A DNA stretch of 64,000 bases from Kosakonia sacchari (lineage in GTDB: Bacteria > Pseudomonadota > Gammaproteobacteria > Enterobacterales > Enterobacteriaceae), in NCBI GenBank assembly GCA_900109485.1, contig FOAY01000013.1:95600-159599 (forward strand), in the 5' to 3' direction. Of this stretch, positions 50,910 to 63,668 are shown piece after piece. The number at the start of each line of letters is the position of its first letter. Position 1 is the first letter of the stretch. The notes beneath the pieces are model-generated. The model saw only the letters and a list, made by a program, of their open reading frames with translations. It ran no database searches and was not told the origin of the DNA. The translations under genes were made by a program, and so were the position numbers.

Positions 50910-53189
50910 ATGGACGACCAACTAAAACAAAGTGCCCTCGACTTCCATGAATTCCCGCGACCGGGAAAGATTCAGGTCTCCCCGACAAAACCGCTGGCCA
51001 CGCAGCGCGATCTGGCGCTGGCATACTCGCCGGGCGTGGCTGCGCCCTGCCTTGAAATCGAAAAAGATCCGCTGGCGGCCTACAAATACACCGCGCGCGG
51101 CAACCTCGTGGCGGTGGTTTCTAACGGCACTGCGGTGCTGGGGCTTGGCAATATCGGCGCACTGGCCGGTAAGCCGGTGATGGAAGGCAAAGGCGTGTTG
51201 TTCAAGAAATTCGCCGGTATCGACGTATTCGATATTGAAGTGGATGAGCAAAATCCGGACAAATTGATCGACGTGGTTGCTGCGCTGGAACCGACGTTCG
51301 GCGGTATCAACCTCGAAGATATCAAAGCGCCGGAGTGCTTCTATATTGAAGCCAAACTGCGCGAGCGCATGAACATTCCGGTTTTTCATGACGATCAGCA
51401 CGGTACGGCGATTATCAGCACGGCTGCCATTCTTAACGGCCTGCGCGTTGTGGAGAAGAACCTCTCCGACGTGCGCATGGTGGTGTCAGGTGCGGGCGCG
51501 GCGGCTATCGCCTGTATGAACCTGCTGGTGGCGCTGGGGATGCAGAAACACAACATTGTGGTCTGCGATTCAAAAGGCGTTATCTATAAAGGCCGCGAGC
51601 CGAATATGGCCGAGACCAAAGCGGCCTACGCCGTTGACGATGACGGTAAACGGACGCTGGCGGATGTGGTCGCGGACGCGGATATCTTCCTCGGCTGCTC
51701 CGGGCCAAAAGTGCTGACGCCGGAAATGGTAAAAGGCATGGCGCGACAGCCGCTGATCCTTGCGCTGGCGAACCCGGAGCCGGAGATCCTGCCGGATCTG
51801 GCGAAAGCGGTGCGCCCGGACGCGATTATCTGTACCGGCCGCTCCGATTACCCGAATCAGGTAAACAACGTGCTCTGTTTCCCGTTTATCTTCCGTGGCG
51901 CGCTGGATGTGGGCGCCACGGCGATCAACGAAGAGATGAAGCTGGCGGCGGTCAACGCTATCGCTGAGCTGGCACATGCGGAGCAGAGCGAAGTGGTAGC
52001 TTCGGCATATGGCGATCAGGATTTGAGCTTTGGTCCGGATTACCTGATCCCGAAACCTTTCGACCCGCGGCTGATTGTTAAAATCGCGCCCGCAGTGGCG
52101 AAAGCGGCGATGACTTCCGGCGTGGCGACACGGCCGATTGCTGATTTCGATGCCTACGTCGATAAACTCACCGAGTTCGTCTACAAAACCAACCTGTTTA
52201 TGAAGCCGGTTTTCTCCCAGGCCCGCAATGCGCCGAAACGCGTGGTGCTGACCGAGGGCGAAGAGCCGCGCGTGCTGCATGCAACGCAGGAGCTGGTCAC
52301 GCTGGGGCTGGCGAAACCGATCCTCGTCGGGCGACCGGGCGTGATTGAGATGCGCATTCAGAAACTCGGCCTGCAAATTCGTCCGGGCGTTGATTTTGAG
52401 ATCGTTAACAACGAGTCGGATCCGCGCTTTAAAGAGTACTGGACGGAATACTTCAGCATTATGAAGCGCCGGGGAATTACGCAAGAGCAGGCGCAGCGCG
52501 CCGTGATCGCCAACACCACGGTGATCGGCGCGATCATGGTACATCGTGGCGAAGCTGACGCGATGATTTGCGGCACCATCGGCGATTACCATGAGCACTT
52601 CAGCGTGGTGCAGGAGATCTTCGGCTATCGCGATAATGTGCATGCGGCCGGGGCGATGAATGCGCTGCTGCTGCCCAGCGGTAACACGTTTATTGCTGAT
52701 ACCTATGTCAATGAAGATCCCAGCGCCGAACAACTGGCGGAGATCACCTTGCTGGCAGCGGAAACCGTGCGGCGCTTTGGTATCGAACCGCGCGTGGCGC
52801 TGCTGTCGCACTCGCAGTTTGGCTCCTCCAGTGCGCCCGCTGCGGTGAAAATGCGCGAGACGCTGACACGGGTGCGTCAACGTGCGCCGGATCTGATGAT
52901 CGACGGCGAAATGCATGGCGATGCGGCGCTCGATGAGAGTATCCGCCATGAGCGGATGCCGGACAGCCCGCTGAAAGGGGCGGCGAATATCCTGATTATG
53001 CCGAACGTTGAAGCCGCGCGAATCAGCTACAACCTGCTGCGCGTCTCCAGTTCAGAAGGGGTAACCGTCGGGCCAGTGCTGATGGGCGTTGCCAAACCGG
53101 TGCATGTGCTGACGCCAATCGCCTCAGTACGGCGTATCGTCAACATGGTGGCGCTGGCGGTAGTGGAAGCGCAGACGCAGCCGCTGTAA
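50910..53189 (+). CDS. maeB: NADP-dependent malic enzyme
   Basis: A 759-residue enzyme that decarboxylates malate to pyruvate with NADP. The start at 50910 ([15 protein letters not shown]) follows GAAAGGAACC and gives the E. coli length. Residues to about 430 hold the catalytic malic-enzyme fold, with [14 protein letters not shown] for NADP. The rest is a phosphotransacetylase-like domain without that activity, used for acetyl-CoA control. A frame extension to 50769 is not supported. In E. coli the eut operon follows maeB; here a REP and hemF follow. Confidence 0.96.
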   Translation: MDDQLKQSALDFHEFPRPGKIQVSPTKPLATQRDLALAYSPGVAAPCLEIEKDPLAAYKYTARGNLVAVVSNGTAVLGLGNIGALAGKPVMEGKGVLFKKFAGIDVFDIEVDEQNPDKLIDVVAALEPTFGGINLEDIKAPECFYIEAKLRERMNIPVFHDDQHGTAIISTAAILNGLRVVEKNLSDVRMVVSGAGAAAIACMNLLVALGMQKHNIVVCDSKGVIYKGREPNMAETKAAYAVDDDGKRTLADVVADADIFLGCSGPKVLTPEMVKGMARQPLILALANPEPEILPDLAKAVRPDAIICTGRSDYPNQVNNVLCFPFIFRGALDVGATAINEEMKLAAVNAIAELAHAEQSEVVASAYGDQDLSFGPDYLIPKPFDPRLIVKIAPAVAKAAMTSGVATRPIADFDAYVDKLTEFVYKTNLFMKPVFSQARNAPKRVVLTEGEEPRVLHATQELVTLGLAKPILVGRPGVIEMRIQKLGLQIRPGVDFEIVNNESDPRFKEYWTEYFSIMKRRGITQEQAQRAVIANTTVIGAIMVHRGEADAMICGTIGDYHEHFSVVQEIFGYRDNVHAAGAMNALLLPSGNTFIADTYVNEDPSAEQLAEITLLAAETVRRFGIEPRVALLSHSQFGSSSAPAAVKMRETLTRVRQRAPDLMIDGEMHGDAALDESIRHERMPDSPLKGAANILIMPNVEAARISYNLLRVSSSEGVTVGPVLMGVAKPVHVLTPIASVRRIVNMVALAVVEAQTQPL

Positions 53190-53231
53190 ATGTGTTGTAG
53201 GCCTGATAAAGCAGAGCCTTCAGGCATGATT

Positions 53232-53262
53232 GGCCGGATGGCGCGTAAGCGCTTATCCGGCC
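53232..53262. repeat. REP element between maeB and hemF
   Basis: GGCCGGATGGCGCG...GCTTATCCGGCC is a single REP palindrome of 31 bases in the 87-base convergent gap. Confidence 0.72.
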
Positions 53263-53276
53263 TGCCAAACCCGAAA

Positions 53277-55051
<1,775 letters not shown>

Positions 55052-55263
55052 ACGTCTGAATGTTTTTATCCGTGGTCCCTGGTGTTATATCGTATCGTCC
55101 TGGCCGTGACGACAATCCACAAGAGCGATTGTTTTACTTTTCATTTCAATACGTGACAGAGTGCCATTATGCCAAATTTCCACGGTAAAGAGTCTGGATA
55201 TTGGCTAAGGCGCCGCTTCGGGCCATAATCACCCTTTACACAGTTGAAAAGACGGGGAATACC

Positions 55264-55689
55264 ATGGAGATACGCGTTTTTCGCCAGGACGACTTCGAAG
55301 AAGTGATCACCTTGTGGGAGCGCTGTGATCTGCTGCGACCATGGAACGATCCGGAAATGGATATCGAACGAAAAGTGAATCACGATGTCAGTCTGTTTCT
55401 GGTGGCGGAAGTGAGTGGTGAAGTGGTGGGCACGGTAATGGGCGGTTATGACGGCCATCGTGGCTCGGCATACTATCTCGGCGTACACCCGGAATTTCGC
55501 GGCCGCGGCATTGCCAATGCTTTGCTCAATCGGCTGGAGAAAAAATTGATTGCCCGTGGCTGCCCGAAAATCAATCTGATGGTACGTGAAGATAACGAAA
55601 TGGTGATCGGCATGTACGAGCGGCTGGGCTACGAGCATAGCGACTCGGTTAACTTAGGAAAACGTTTGATAGAAGATGAAGAGTATTGA
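55264..55689 (+). CDS. ypeA: GNAT-family acetyltransferase YpeA
   Basis: A 141-residue acetyltransferase. Motif A reads [20 protein letters not shown], and MYERLGYEH closes the fold. The start at 55264 ([11 protein letters not shown]) follows GGGGAATACC; a longer frame to 55201 is not supported. It matches E. coli YpeA almost residue for residue. The substrate is unknown. It overlaps the start of yfeZ by 14 bases. Confidence 0.93.
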   Translation: MEIRVFRQDDFEEVITLWERCDLLRPWNDPEMDIERKVNHDVSLFLVAEVSGEVVGTVMGGYDGHRGSAYYLGVHPEFRGRGIANALLNRLEKKLIARGCPKINLMVREDNEMVIGMYERLGYEHSDSVNLGKRLIEDEEY

Positions 55690-56125
55690 TATTTCACCTT
55701 CCGACTACGACAGGCATGGACGCCTACGGCTTCCCTTTCTGTTCTGGTGCGCGCTGGTGTTGCAGGCGCGTACCTGGATTTTATTCGTGATGGCAGGCGC
55801 GTCGCGCGGGCAGGGTGATGCGCTGCTGACGCTGTTTTATCCCGATCATAATCGGTTCTGGCTGGGGTTATTGCCCGGCTTGCCTGCGGCGTTGGCTTTT
55901 TTTCTCAGTGCGCGCCGTGAGCATCACCCTCGTCTCTGGCGCGCGATCTACCCACTAATGCTGCTGGTTCAACTGGCGCTGGTGCTGTGGCAGCCTTCGC
56001 GCTGGTTCAGCGGCGAAGCGCTCTCCGGTATTGGGCTTTCACTGCTGGTTATCGACCTCTTTATTCTCTGGTGGCTGGCGACGTCCTGCCGTCTGCGCGC
56101 TTGTTTTTATTCCTCAGATGAATGA
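55676..56125 (+). CDS. yfeZ: DUF2919 inner-membrane protein YfeZ
   Basis: A 149-residue membrane protein with four hydrophobic segments (near 18-40, 58-78, 88-105 and 115-135). It starts [20 protein letters not shown] and ends [11 protein letters not shown], as in E. coli YfeZ. Its ATG lies inside the end of ypeA, so translation is coupled. The function is unknown. Confidence 0.9.
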   Translation: MKSIDISPSDYDRHGRLRLPFLFWCALVLQARTWILFVMAGASRGQGDALLTLFYPDHNRFWLGLLPGLPAALAFFLSARREHHPRLWRAIYPLMLLVQLALVLWQPSRWFSGEALSGIGLSLLVIDLFILWWLATSCRLRACFYSSDE

Positions 56126-56185
56126 ACGGCACTTTTTGCCCGCCAGCGACTCCAACTGGCGTTAAATGAAAAAAAGGAACGGTGC

Positions 56186-56761
56186 ATGAAATCCCTGCGT
56201 ACTTTTATCTGTGTGCTGCCGCTGGCATTAACCGGCTGCTCCACGCTCGCGTCGGTAAACTGGTCGGCGGCGTATCCGTGGAACTGGTTTGGCTCCTCGA
56301 TCGAAGTGAGCGAAAACGGCGTCGGCAAAATCACCGCCAGCACGCCGCTCGATGAGCAGGCCATTAATGATGCGTTAAGCGGCGATTACCATCTGCGTAG
56401 CGGCATGAAAACGGAAAATGGCAGCATTGTCCGCTATTTCGAGGCGCTGAAAGATACCCAACTGGCGCTGGTCGTTAACGGCGAAAATGGCGCGGTGAGC
56501 CGCATAGATGTACTGGACAGCGATATCGCCACCGACAAAGGCGTGAAAATCGGCACACCGTTCAGCGCTGTGTTTGATAAGGCGTTTGGCAACTGTGTGA
56601 AAGGGGCGGGCGATGACAGTACGGGCGTTGAGTGTAAAGCGCCGGGCAGCCAGCACATTAGCTATGTGTTTTCCGGCGAATGGAGCGGCCCTGAAGGGTT
56701 GATGCCCTCTGATGACACGCTGAAAAACTGGAAATTAAGCAAGCTGGTATGGCGCCGATAA
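56186..56761 (+). CDS. yfeY: Lipoprotein YfeY (RpoE-regulated in E. coli)
   Basis: A 191-residue lipoprotein. The lipobox is LTGC with Cys18, followed by Ser-Thr, which predicts outer-membrane sorting. The body (DUF1131) has GVGKITASTPLDEQAINDAL and two Cys near the C-terminus (FGNCVKG, VECKAPG). It matches E. coli YfeY, a sigma-E regulon member by general knowledge. The function is unknown. Confidence 0.9.
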   Translation: MKSLRTFICVLPLALTGCSTLASVNWSAAYPWNWFGSSIEVSENGVGKITASTPLDEQAINDALSGDYHLRSGMKTENGSIVRYFEALKDTQLALVVNGENGAVSRIDVLDSDIATDKGVKIGTPFSAVFDKAFGNCVKGAGDDSTGVECKAPGSQHISYVFSGEWSGPEGLMPSDDTLKNWKLSKLVWRR

Positions 56762-56853
56762 TTTGATCGCAACGGGCCGCGACGGGGCGAAAAGACGGTA
56801 CAATAGCGCGTTTATCGCCACGCATGTGTGGCTTGTTTTTTCCAGGAGGAGTG

Positions 56854-57753
56854 ATGTCTCAGGTGCAAAGCGGCATTTTGCCGGAACACTGCCGTGCAGC
56901 GATTTGGATTGAAGCCAGCGTCAAAGGGGACACAGATGCCCTGCGCGCGGGCAGTAAAGCTTTTGTCGATAAGCTGGCAACCTTTCAGCAAAAATTCCCC
57001 GATGCGGCGCTGGGGGCGACGGTAGCCTTCGGTAACAACGCATGGCGCGCGCTGAACGGGCCGCAAGGCGCAGAAGAGCTGAAAGATTTCCCCTCTTACG
57101 GCAACGGTCTGGCACCCGCCACGCAGCATGATGTACTGATCCATATTCTCTCCCTGCGCCATGATGTAAATTTCTCCGTCGCCCAGGCCGCGCTGGCGGC
57201 GTTTGGCGATGCTATCGACGTGCAAGAAGAGACGCACGGCTTCCGCTGGGTGGAAGAGCGCGATCTGAGCGGCTTTGTTGACGGCACGGAAAACCCGGCG
57301 GGCGATGAGAAGCGCCGCGAAGTGGCGATTATTCAGGATGGCGTGGACGCTGGCGGCACGTATGTGATGGTGCAGCGCTGGGAGCACAACCTGAAGCAGC
57401 TCAACCGAATGAGCGTTGCCGATCAGGAGATGATGATTGGCCGCACTAAAGAGGCCAATGAAGAGATCGACGGCGATGCCCGTCCGGTTACCTCGCACCT
57501 GACTCGTGTCGATCTGAAAGAGGACGGCAAAGGGCTGAAAATTGTACGCCAGAGCCTGCCGTACGGCACCGCCAGCGGCACGCACGGCCTTTACTTCTGT
57601 ACTTACTGTGCGCGTCTCTACAACATTGAACAGCAGTTGCTGAGCATGTTTGGCGACACCGATGGCAAACGCGATGCCATGCTGCGTTTCACCCGTCCGG
57701 TAACAGGCGGTTACTATTTTGCGCCGTCGCTCGATAAGCTGCTGTCGCTGTAA
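56854..57753 (+). CDS. yfeX: Dye-decolorizing-type heme peroxidase YfeX
   Basis: A 299-residue cytoplasmic DyP-type peroxidase that binds protoheme and oxidises porphyrinogens. Conserved pieces are [14 protein letters not shown] (catalytic Asp) and [13 protein letters not shown] with SHLTRVDL around the proximal His. The start at 56854 follows AGGAGG; ten upstream codons are not used. In E. coli ucpA lies between yfeX and cysP; here only 162 bases separate them. Confidence 0.95.
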   Translation: MSQVQSGILPEHCRAAIWIEASVKGDTDALRAGSKAFVDKLATFQQKFPDAALGATVAFGNNAWRALNGPQGAEELKDFPSYGNGLAPATQHDVLIHILSLRHDVNFSVAQAALAAFGDAIDVQEETHGFRWVEERDLSGFVDGTENPAGDEKRREVAIIQDGVDAGGTYVMVQRWEHNLKQLNRMSVADQEMMIGRTKEANEEIDGDARPVTSHLTRVDLKEDGKGLKIVRQSLPYGTASGTHGLYFCTYCARLYNIEQQLLSMFGDTDGKRDAMLRFTRPVTGGYYFAPSLDKLLSL

Positions 57754-57915
57754 TATCCCGCCTCCTTCCTGGCCGGGAAGACCCGGCCATACTCCTTTCT
57801 GCTTATACTCTTTTATGATTCCAAATCACCAAATGGTATATAAAACCGTTACTGGTTTCACACCCGTTATAAATAAACTGAGGGTTGTGAAGTCATCAGC
57901 TTATAAGGGTGCGCA
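57754..57915 (+). promoter_or_regulatory. cysP promoter region (CysB expected)
   Basis: This AT-rich 162-base stretch carries the only promoter for cysPUWA. TATAAATA-type sequence near 57870 may serve as -10. CysB activation under sulfur limitation is known for E. coli; CysB sites are too degenerate to place by eye. Confidence 0.45.
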
Positions 57916-58932
57916 ATGGCCGTTAACTTACTGAAAAAAGGATATCTGACGCTGGCTGCAATGACGCTGTGGGCGGCGCAGGCACAGGCGACGGAACTGC
58001 TAAACAGCTCTTATGATGTGTCACGCGAGCTCTTTGCGGCGCTGAATACACCGTTTGAACAGCAATGGGCGAAGGATAACGCTGGCGATAAGCTGACGAT
58101 CAAACAATCTCATGCCGGTTCGTCAAAACAGGCGCTGGCGATTTTGCAGGGGCTGAAAGCGGATGTCGTTACCTATAACCAGGTGACGGATGTGCAGATC
58201 CTGCACGACAAAGGCAACCTGATCCCGGCGGACTGGCAAAGCCGTTTACCGAACAACAGTTCGCCGTTCTATTCGACGATGGCGTTTCTTGTTCGTAAGG
58301 GCAACCCGAAGAATATCCACGAGTGGAGCGACCTGGTGCGTTCCGACGTAAAACTGATTTTCCCGAACCCGAAAACCTCCGGTAACGCCCGTTATACCTA
58401 TCTGGCGGCGTGGGGCGCAGCGGATCAGGCGGACGGCGGCGACAAAGCGAAAACTGAACAGTTTATGACGCAGTTTTTGAAAAATGTCGAAGTGTTCGAT
58501 ACCGGCGGTCGCGGCGCAACCACCACGTTCGTTGAGCGCGGTCTCGGCGATGTGCTGATTTCCTTTGAATCCGAAGTCAATAACATCCGCAAACAGTATG
58601 AAGCGCAGGGTTTTGAAGTGGTGGTGCCGAAGGTCAACATCTTGGCAGAATTCCCGGTGGCCTGGGTCGATAAAAATGTTAAAGCCAACGGGACGGAAAA
58701 GGCCGCGAAAGCGTACCTCAACTGGCTCTATAGCCCGCAGGCGCAAACCATCATCACCGATTACTACTACCGCGTGAATAACCCGGAGGTGATGGCGAAG
58801 CTGGCAGATAAATTCCCGCAAACGGCGCTGTTCCGCGTTGAAGACAAATTCGGCTCCTGGCCTGATGTGATGAAAACCCATTTCGCCAGCGGCGGCGAGC
58901 TGGATAAGTTACTGGCGGCGGGGCATAAGTGA
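57916..58932 (+). CDS. cysP: Thiosulfate/sulfate-binding periplasmic protein
   Basis: A 338-residue solute-binding protein for thiosulfate and sulfate. A signal peptide runs to about residue 25 (AQAQA cleavage). [30 protein letters not shown] and [19 protein letters not shown] are sulfate-binding family signatures. It is the first gene of cysPUWA and overlaps cysU by one base. Confidence 0.96.
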   Translation: MAVNLLKKGYLTLAAMTLWAAQAQATELLNSSYDVSRELFAALNTPFEQQWAKDNAGDKLTIKQSHAGSSKQALAILQGLKADVVTYNQVTDVQILHDKGNLIPADWQSRLPNNSSPFYSTMAFLVRKGNPKNIHEWSDLVRSDVKLIFPNPKTSGNARYTYLAAWGAADQADGGDKAKTEQFMTQFLKNVEVFDTGGRGATTTFVERGLGDVLISFESEVNNIRKQYEAQGFEVVVPKVNILAEFPVAWVDKNVKANGTEKAAKAYLNWLYSPQAQTIITDYYYRVNNPEVMAKLADKFPQTALFRVEDKFGSWPDVMKTHFASGGELDKLLAAGHK

Positions 58933-59765
58933 TGTTTGCAGGAACCGCAAAACGTGTGTTGCCGGGGTTTGGTTTAAGCCTCGGCAGCAGCCTGTTTTTT
59001 GTTTGTCTGGTATTGCTGCTGCCGCTGAGTGCGCTGGCAATGCAACTGGCGCAAATGAGCTGGTCGCAATACTGGGAGGTCGTCACTAACCCGCAGGTGG
59101 TGGCGGCCTATAAAGTCACTTTGCTGTCGGCGTTTGTGGCGTCCGCTTTTAACGGCGTTTTTGGTCTGCTGATGGCCTGGATCCTCACCCGTTACCGTTT
59201 TCCGGGGCGCACGCTGCTGGATGCGCTGATTGACCTGCCGTTTGCACTGCCGACGGCGGTGGCCGGTTTGACGCTGGCATCGCTGTTTTCCGTGAACGGA
59301 TTTTATGGCGAGTGGCTGGCGAAGTTCGATATCAAAGTGACTTACACCTGGCTTGGCATCGCAGTCGCCATGGCCTTTACCAGCATCCCGTTTGTGGTGC
59401 GCACCATCCAGCCGGTGCTGGAGGAGTTGGGGCCGGAATACGAAGAAGCGGCGGAAACCCTCGGCGCAACACGCTGGCAGAGCTTTCGTCGCGTCGTGCT
59501 GCCGGAACTTTCTCCGGCGCTGATGGCGGGCGTGGCGCTGTCGTTCACCCGCAGCCTCGGCGAATTTGGCGCGGTAATCTTTATCGCCGGTAACATTGCC
59601 TGGAAGACCGAAGTCACCTCGCTGATGATTTTTGTTCGCTTGCAGGAGTTTGATTACCCGGCGGCGAGCGCGATTGCTTCGGTGATCCTCGCGGCGTCGC
59701 TGCTGCTACTGTTTTCCATCAACACCCTGCAAAGCCGCTTTGGCCAGCGTGTGGTAGGTCACTAA
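58932..59765 (+). CDS. cysU: Sulfate/thiosulfate permease CysU (CysT)
   Basis: A 277-residue membrane component of the sulfate ABC importer with six or so spans. The EAA loop that contacts CysA is EEAAETLGATRWQSFRRVVLP. The ATG at 58932 shares a base with the cysP stop; a GTG one codon earlier is inside the coupling site and is not needed. The end overlaps cysW by one base. Confidence 0.95.
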   Translation: MFAGTAKRVLPGFGLSLGSSLFFVCLVLLLPLSALAMQLAQMSWSQYWEVVTNPQVVAAYKVTLLSAFVASAFNGVFGLLMAWILTRYRFPGRTLLDALIDLPFALPTAVAGLTLASLFSVNGFYGEWLAKFDIKVTYTWLGIAVAMAFTSIPFVVRTIQPVLEELGPEYEEAAETLGATRWQSFRRVVLPELSPALMAGVALSFTRSLGEFGAVIFIAGNIAWKTEVTSLMIFVRLQEFDYPAASAIASVILAASLLLLFSINTLQSRFGQRVVGH

Positions 59766-60640
59766 TGGCGGAAATAACCGAATTGAAACGCTATGACAAA
59801 CCTCAGGTGAACTGGGGGAAATTTTTTCTGATTGTCGCGGGGATTTTGCTCTCCGCGTTTATCCTTGTCGTGCCGATGATATACATCTTCGTGAAGGCTT
59901 TCAGCAACGGGCTGGTACCCGTGCTGGAAAACCTGGCGAATGCCGACATGCTGCATGCCATCTGGCTGACGGTGTTGATTGCGCTGATCACCGTACCGGT
60001 TAACCTGGTGTTTGGCACGCTGCTGGCGTGGCTGGTGACACGCTTTAACTTTCCCGGTCGCCAGCTTTTGCTGACGTTACTGGATATTCCGTTTGCGGTT
60101 TCGCCGGTGGTTGCGGGTCTGATTTATCTGCTGTTTTACGGTTCGAATGGCCCGCTTGGCGGCTGGCTGGATGCGCATAACCTGCAAATTATGTTTGCCT
60201 GGCCGGGCATGGCGCTGGTCACCATTTTCGTTACCTGCCCATTTGTTGTGCGCGAGCTGGTTCCGGTGATGTTGAGCCAGGGGAGCCAGGAAGATGAAGC
60301 AGCGATCCTGCTGGGTGCCAGCGGCTGGCAGATGTTTCGCCGCGTAACGCTGCCGAATATCCGCTGGGCGCTGCTGTATGGCGTGGTGCTGACCAATGCG
60401 CGTGCGATTGGCGAGTTTGGCGCGGTTTCGGTAGTCTCCGGTTCGATTCGCGGTGAGACGCTGTCGCTGCCGCTACAAATTGAGTTGCTGGAGCAGGACT
60501 ACAACACGGTGGGCGCATTTACCGCCGCCGCCCTGCTGACCCTGATGGCTATTTTGACACTGTTTTTGAAGAGTGCGTTGCAGTGGCGTTTGAACAACCA
60601 TGAAAAACGCCAGCAACAGGAGGGAAATCATGAGCATTGA
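59765..60640 (+). CDS. cysW: Sulfate/thiosulfate permease CysW
   Basis: The second 291-residue permease of the sulfate importer. The EAA loop reads [21 protein letters not shown]. It starts at the TAATG junction with cysU, and its last codons overlap cysA by 11 bases. All signs are of a functional protein. Confidence 0.95.
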   Translation: MAEITELKRYDKPQVNWGKFFLIVAGILLSAFILVVPMIYIFVKAFSNGLVPVLENLANADMLHAIWLTVLIALITVPVNLVFGTLLAWLVTRFNFPGRQLLLTLLDIPFAVSPVVAGLIYLLFYGSNGPLGGWLDAHNLQIMFAWPGMALVTIFVTCPFVVRELVPVMLSQGSQEDEAAILLGASGWQMFRRVTLPNIRWALLYGVVLTNARAIGEFGAVSVVSGSIRGETLSLPLQIELLEQDYNTVGAFTAAALLTLMAILTLFLKSALQWRLNNHEKRQQQEGNHEH

Positions 60641-61724
60641 GATTGCCAATATTAAGAAGTCTTTTGGTCGCACCCAGGTGCTGAATGATATCTCGCTGGA
60701 TATCCCTTCCGGGCAAATGGTGGCGCTGCTGGGGCCGTCCGGTTCCGGGAAGACCACGCTGCTGCGCATTATCGCCGGGCTGGAACACCAGAGCAGCGGT
60801 CGTATTCGTTTTCACGGTACGGACGTAAGCCGGCTGCACGCCCGCGATCGCCGCGTTGGTTTTGTGTTTCAGCACTATGCGCTGTTCCGCCATATGACGG
60901 TGTTCGACAACATCGCTTTTGGGCTGACGGTGCTGCCGCGTCGCGAACGGCCGAACGCCGCAGCAATCAAAGCCAAAGTGACGCAATTGCTGGAGATGGT
61001 GCAGCTTGCCCATCTGGCAGATCGCTACCCGGCGCAGCTTTCCGGCGGACAGAAACAGCGTGTGGCGTTGGCGCGTGCGCTGGCGGTAGAGCCGCAGATC
61101 CTGCTGCTGGATGAACCGTTTGGCGCGCTGGATGCGCAGGTGCGTAAAGAGCTGCGTCGCTGGCTGCGTCAGTTGCATGAAGAGCTAAAATTTACCAGCG
61201 TGTTCGTCACTCACGACCAGGAAGAGGCGACGGAAGTGGCCGACCGCGTGGTGGTGATGAGCCAGGGGAACATTGAACAGGCTGATGCGCCGGATCAGGT
61301 GTGGCGCGAACCGGCGACCCGCTTCGTGCTGGAGTTTATGGGCGAGGTCAATCGCCTGAAAGGCACGGTGACGGGCGGACAGTTCCAGGTGGGCGCTCAT
61401 CGCTGGCCGCTGGGTTATACGCCCGCCTGGCAGGGCGAAGTGGATCTGTTTTTGCGCCCCTGGGAAGTGGATATCAGCCGCCGCACCAGCCTGGATTCTC
61501 CACTGCCGGTGCAGGTGCTGGAAGCCAGTCCGAAAGGGCATTATACCCAGTTGGTAGTGCAGCCGCTCGGCTGGAACCCTGAACCTCTTACCGTTGTGAT
61601 GCGTGATGCACAGCCACCGCAGCGCGGCGAGCGCCTGTTTGTCGGTTTGCAGCATGCGCGGTTGTATAACGGCAATGAACGTATTGAAGCCGGTACAGAG
61701 CTTGCTCTGGCGGAAACTGCCTGA
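60630..61724 (+). CDS. cysA: Sulfate/thiosulfate ABC importer ATPase
   Basis: A 364-residue ATP-binding subunit that powers CysUW. The Walker A is GPSGSGKT at 35-42, signature LSGGQKQR at 137-144 and Walker B LLLDEP at 158-163; a C-terminal TOBE-type regulatory domain follows from about 240. The ATG at 60630 follows AGGAGGGAA. It ends the operon before a REP-type hairpin. Confidence 0.96.
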   Translation: MSIEIANIKKSFGRTQVLNDISLDIPSGQMVALLGPSGSGKTTLLRIIAGLEHQSSGRIRFHGTDVSRLHARDRRVGFVFQHYALFRHMTVFDNIAFGLTVLPRRERPNAAAIKAKVTQLLEMVQLAHLADRYPAQLSGGQKQRVALARALAVEPQILLLDEPFGALDAQVRKELRRWLRQLHEELKFTSVFVTHDQEEATEVADRVVVMSQGNIEQADAPDQVWREPATRFVLEFMGEVNRLKGTVTGGQFQVGAHRWPLGYTPAWQGEVDLFLRPWEVDISRRTSLDSPLPVQVLEASPKGHYTQLVVQPLGWNPEPLTVVMRDAQPPQRGERLFVGLQHARLYNGNERIEAGTELALAETA

Positions 61725-61746
61725 TAGGTTAAGCAGCATGTCTATC

Positions 61747-61835
61747 GCCCGGTGGCTCCTTGCTTACCGGGCCTACAATATCTGCATCAGCACTGCTTTG
61801 TAGGCCGGGTAAGCGTAGCGCTACCCGGCTTTTTT
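61747..61835 (+). repeat. REP pair between cysA and cysM, second one terminator-like
   Basis: Palindromes at 61747-61772 (GCCCGG...CCGGGC) and 61804-61829 (GCCGGGT...ACCCGGC) form a BIME. The second is followed by six T, so it should act as a Rho-independent terminator for cysPUWA. Confidence 0.7.
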
Positions 61836-61849
61836 ATTGAGCAGGAACC

Positions 61850-62761
61850 GTGAATACATTAGAAGACACCATCGGCAATACACCGCTGGTCAAATTGCAA
61901 CGTCTTACGCCGGATAACGGCAGCGAAATCTGGGTCAAACTGGAAGGTAATAATCCTGCAGGATCGGTCAAAGATCGCGCCGCACTGTCGATGATTGTGC
62001 AGGCGGAAAAGCGTGGAGAGATTAAGCCCGGGGATGCGCTGATTGAAGCCACCAGCGGCAATACCGGGATCGCGCTGGCGATGATTGCGGCGCTGAAAGG
62101 CTATCGCATGAAATTGCTGATGCCGGACAACATGAGTCAGGAGCGTCGTGCGGCGATGCGCGCCTATGGCGCAGAGCTGATTCTGGTCACCAAAGAGCAG
62201 GGGATGGAAGGCGCGCGCGATCTGGCGCTGGACATGGCCGTACGCGGCGAGGGCAAGCTGCTCGATCAATTCAACAACCCGGATAATCCCTACGCCCACT
62301 ACACCACCACCGGCCCGGAAATCTGGCAGCAGACTGCCGGGCGGATCACCCATTTTGTCTCCAGCATGGGCACAACCGGTACCATTACCGGCGTGTCGCG
62401 TTTTCTGCGTGAACAGGATAAACCCGTCACTATTGTCGGGCTGCAACCGGAAGAGGGGAGCAGCATTCCTGGCATTCGCCGCTGGCCTGCCGAATATATG
62501 CCGGGCATTTTTAACGCTGCGCTGGTGGATGAGGTTCTGGATATCCATCAACGCGAGGCGGAAAATACCATGCGTGCGCTGGCGGTTCAGGAGGGGATCT
62601 TCTGCGGGGTCAGTTCTGGCGGCGCGGTAGCGGGCGCGTTGCGCGTGGCGAAAAGTACGCCTGGCGCGGTGATCGTCGCTATCATCTGCGATCGCGGCGA
62701 TCGTTACCTCTCCACCGGCGTGTTTGGTGAAGAGAGTTATTCGCAGGGCGCGGGGATTTAA
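61850..62761 (+). CDS. cysM: Cysteine synthase B, GTG start
   Basis: A 303-residue PLP enzyme that makes cysteine from O-acetylserine and sulfide, and S-sulfocysteine from thiosulfate. The PLP Lys is K41 in PAGSVKDRAAL; TSGNTGIALAM binds the substrate carboxylate and SSGGAVAG the phosphate side. The GTG at 61850 follows GCAGGAACC and matches the start used in E. coli. Lying behind cysPUWA, it completes the thiosulfate route. It is 18 bases from pdxK. Confidence 0.95.
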   Translation: MNTLEDTIGNTPLVKLQRLTPDNGSEIWVKLEGNNPAGSVKDRAALSMIVQAEKRGEIKPGDALIEATSGNTGIALAMIAALKGYRMKLLMPDNMSQERRAAMRAYGAELILVTKEQGMEGARDLALDMAVRGEGKLLDQFNNPDNPYAHYTTTGPEIWQQTAGRITHFVSSMGTTGTITGVSRFLREQDKPVTIVGLQPEEGSSIPGIRRWPAEYMPGIFNAALVDEVLDIHQREAENTMRALAVQEGIFCGVSSGGAVAGALRVAKSTPGAVIVAIICDRGDRYLSTGVFGEESYSQGAGI

Positions 62762-62779
62762 CCCGTTAAGGAAGAGAAG

Positions 62780-63619
62780 ATGGAGATGATCCTGTTTCGG
62801 GATAAAACCCGGGCGCAGCAGGCTGATATCGTTGCGGTGCAGTCTCAGGTTGTGTACGGCAGCGTCGGCAACAGCATTGCGGTGCCAAATATTCGTCAGC
62901 ACAACCTCAATGTGCTGGCCGTGCCGACAGTGCTGTTCAGCAATACGCCGCATTACGATACCTTCTACGGCGGTGTGATCCCGGATGAGTGGTTTAGCGG
63001 TTACCTGCAAGCGCTGGGAGAGCGCGACGTTTTGCGTACGCTGAAAGCGGTAACCACAGGCTATATGGGAAGTGCCAGTCAGATTGCGCTGCTGGCAACG
63101 TGGCTTAAAGCGCTACGGGAGAAGCACCCGCAGCTATTGATTCTGGTCGATCCGGTTATTGGTGATACTGACAGCGGCATCTATGTAAAAGCGGAAATTC
63201 CTCAGGCCTACCGCGAACATTTGTTGCCGCTGGCGCAGGGGATCACGCCGAATGTGTTTGAACTGGAAATTCTCAGCGGCAAACCGTGCCGGGATCTGCA
63301 AAGCGCTATTGCCGCGGCAAAAGGGCTACTGTCTGCGACCCTGCACTGGGTGGCGATCACCAGCGCGCCGGTGGATGAGGATGACGGTCAGATACATGTG
63401 GTGCTGGTGACGGCGGATGAGGTTACCGTCAGTGGCTATCCGCGTGTCGAAACGGATTTGAAAGGCACTGGCGATCTGTTTTGCTCCGAACTGGTTAGCA
63501 ACGTTATTCAGGGAAATAAGCTGGATGAAGCCGTTCGCGCAGCAGGGAACAGAGTGGTACAGGTGATGGGCTATACGCTGGAGAAAGGTTACGACGAGCT
63601 CATTTTACCGCCGTGCTAA
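62780..63619 (+). CDS. pdxK: Pyridoxal/pyridoxine kinase PdxK
   Basis: A 279-residue ribokinase-fold enzyme that phosphorylates pyridoxal and pyridoxine, supplying PLP for enzymes such as Cys[26 protein letters not shown] and [10 protein letters not shown] (catalytic Asp in GTGD) are intact. The ATG at 62780 follows AAGGAAGAG; a second ATG two codons on is possible. In E. coli yfeK and yfeS intervene between cysM and pdxK; here the genes are adjacent and probably co-transcribed. Confidence 0.95.
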   Translation: MEMILFRDKTRAQQADIVAVQSQVVYGSVGNSIAVPNIRQHNLNVLAVPTVLFSNTPHYDTFYGGVIPDEWFSGYLQALGERDVLRTLKAVTTGYMGSASQIALLATWLKALREKHPQLLILVDPVIGDTDSGIYVKAEIPQAYREHLLPLAQGITPNVFELEILSGKPCRDLQSAIAAAKGLLSATLHWVAITSAPVDEDDGQIHVVLVTADEVTVSGYPRVETDLKGTGDLFCSELVSNVIQGNKLDEAVRAAGNRVVQVMGYTLEKGYDELILPPC

Positions 63620-63623
63620 CCAA

Positions 63624-63655
63624 TAAAAATGGCGCCCGCAGGCGCCATTTTTTTA
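63624..63655 (+). terminator. Terminator after pdxK
   Basis: AAAATGGCGCC pairs with GGCGCCATTTT across CGCA and is followed by further T. A textbook Rho-independent terminator 5 bases past the pdxK stop. Confidence 0.94.
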
Positions 63656-63668
63656 TCCCTGCATAAAC

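Noticed and set aside
51570..52949. 459-codon minus-strand frame inside maeB
   Set aside because: Antisense shadow of maeB with low-complexity basic composition; no family resemblance.
55052..55263. CpxR site in the amiA-ypeA spacer
   Set aside because: One GTAAA is present (minus strand near 55134) but no second copy at the required spacing.
61859..63010. 383-codon minus-strand frame across cysM and pdxK
   Set aside because: Covers two well-supported genes on the other strand and resembles the other antisense shadows.
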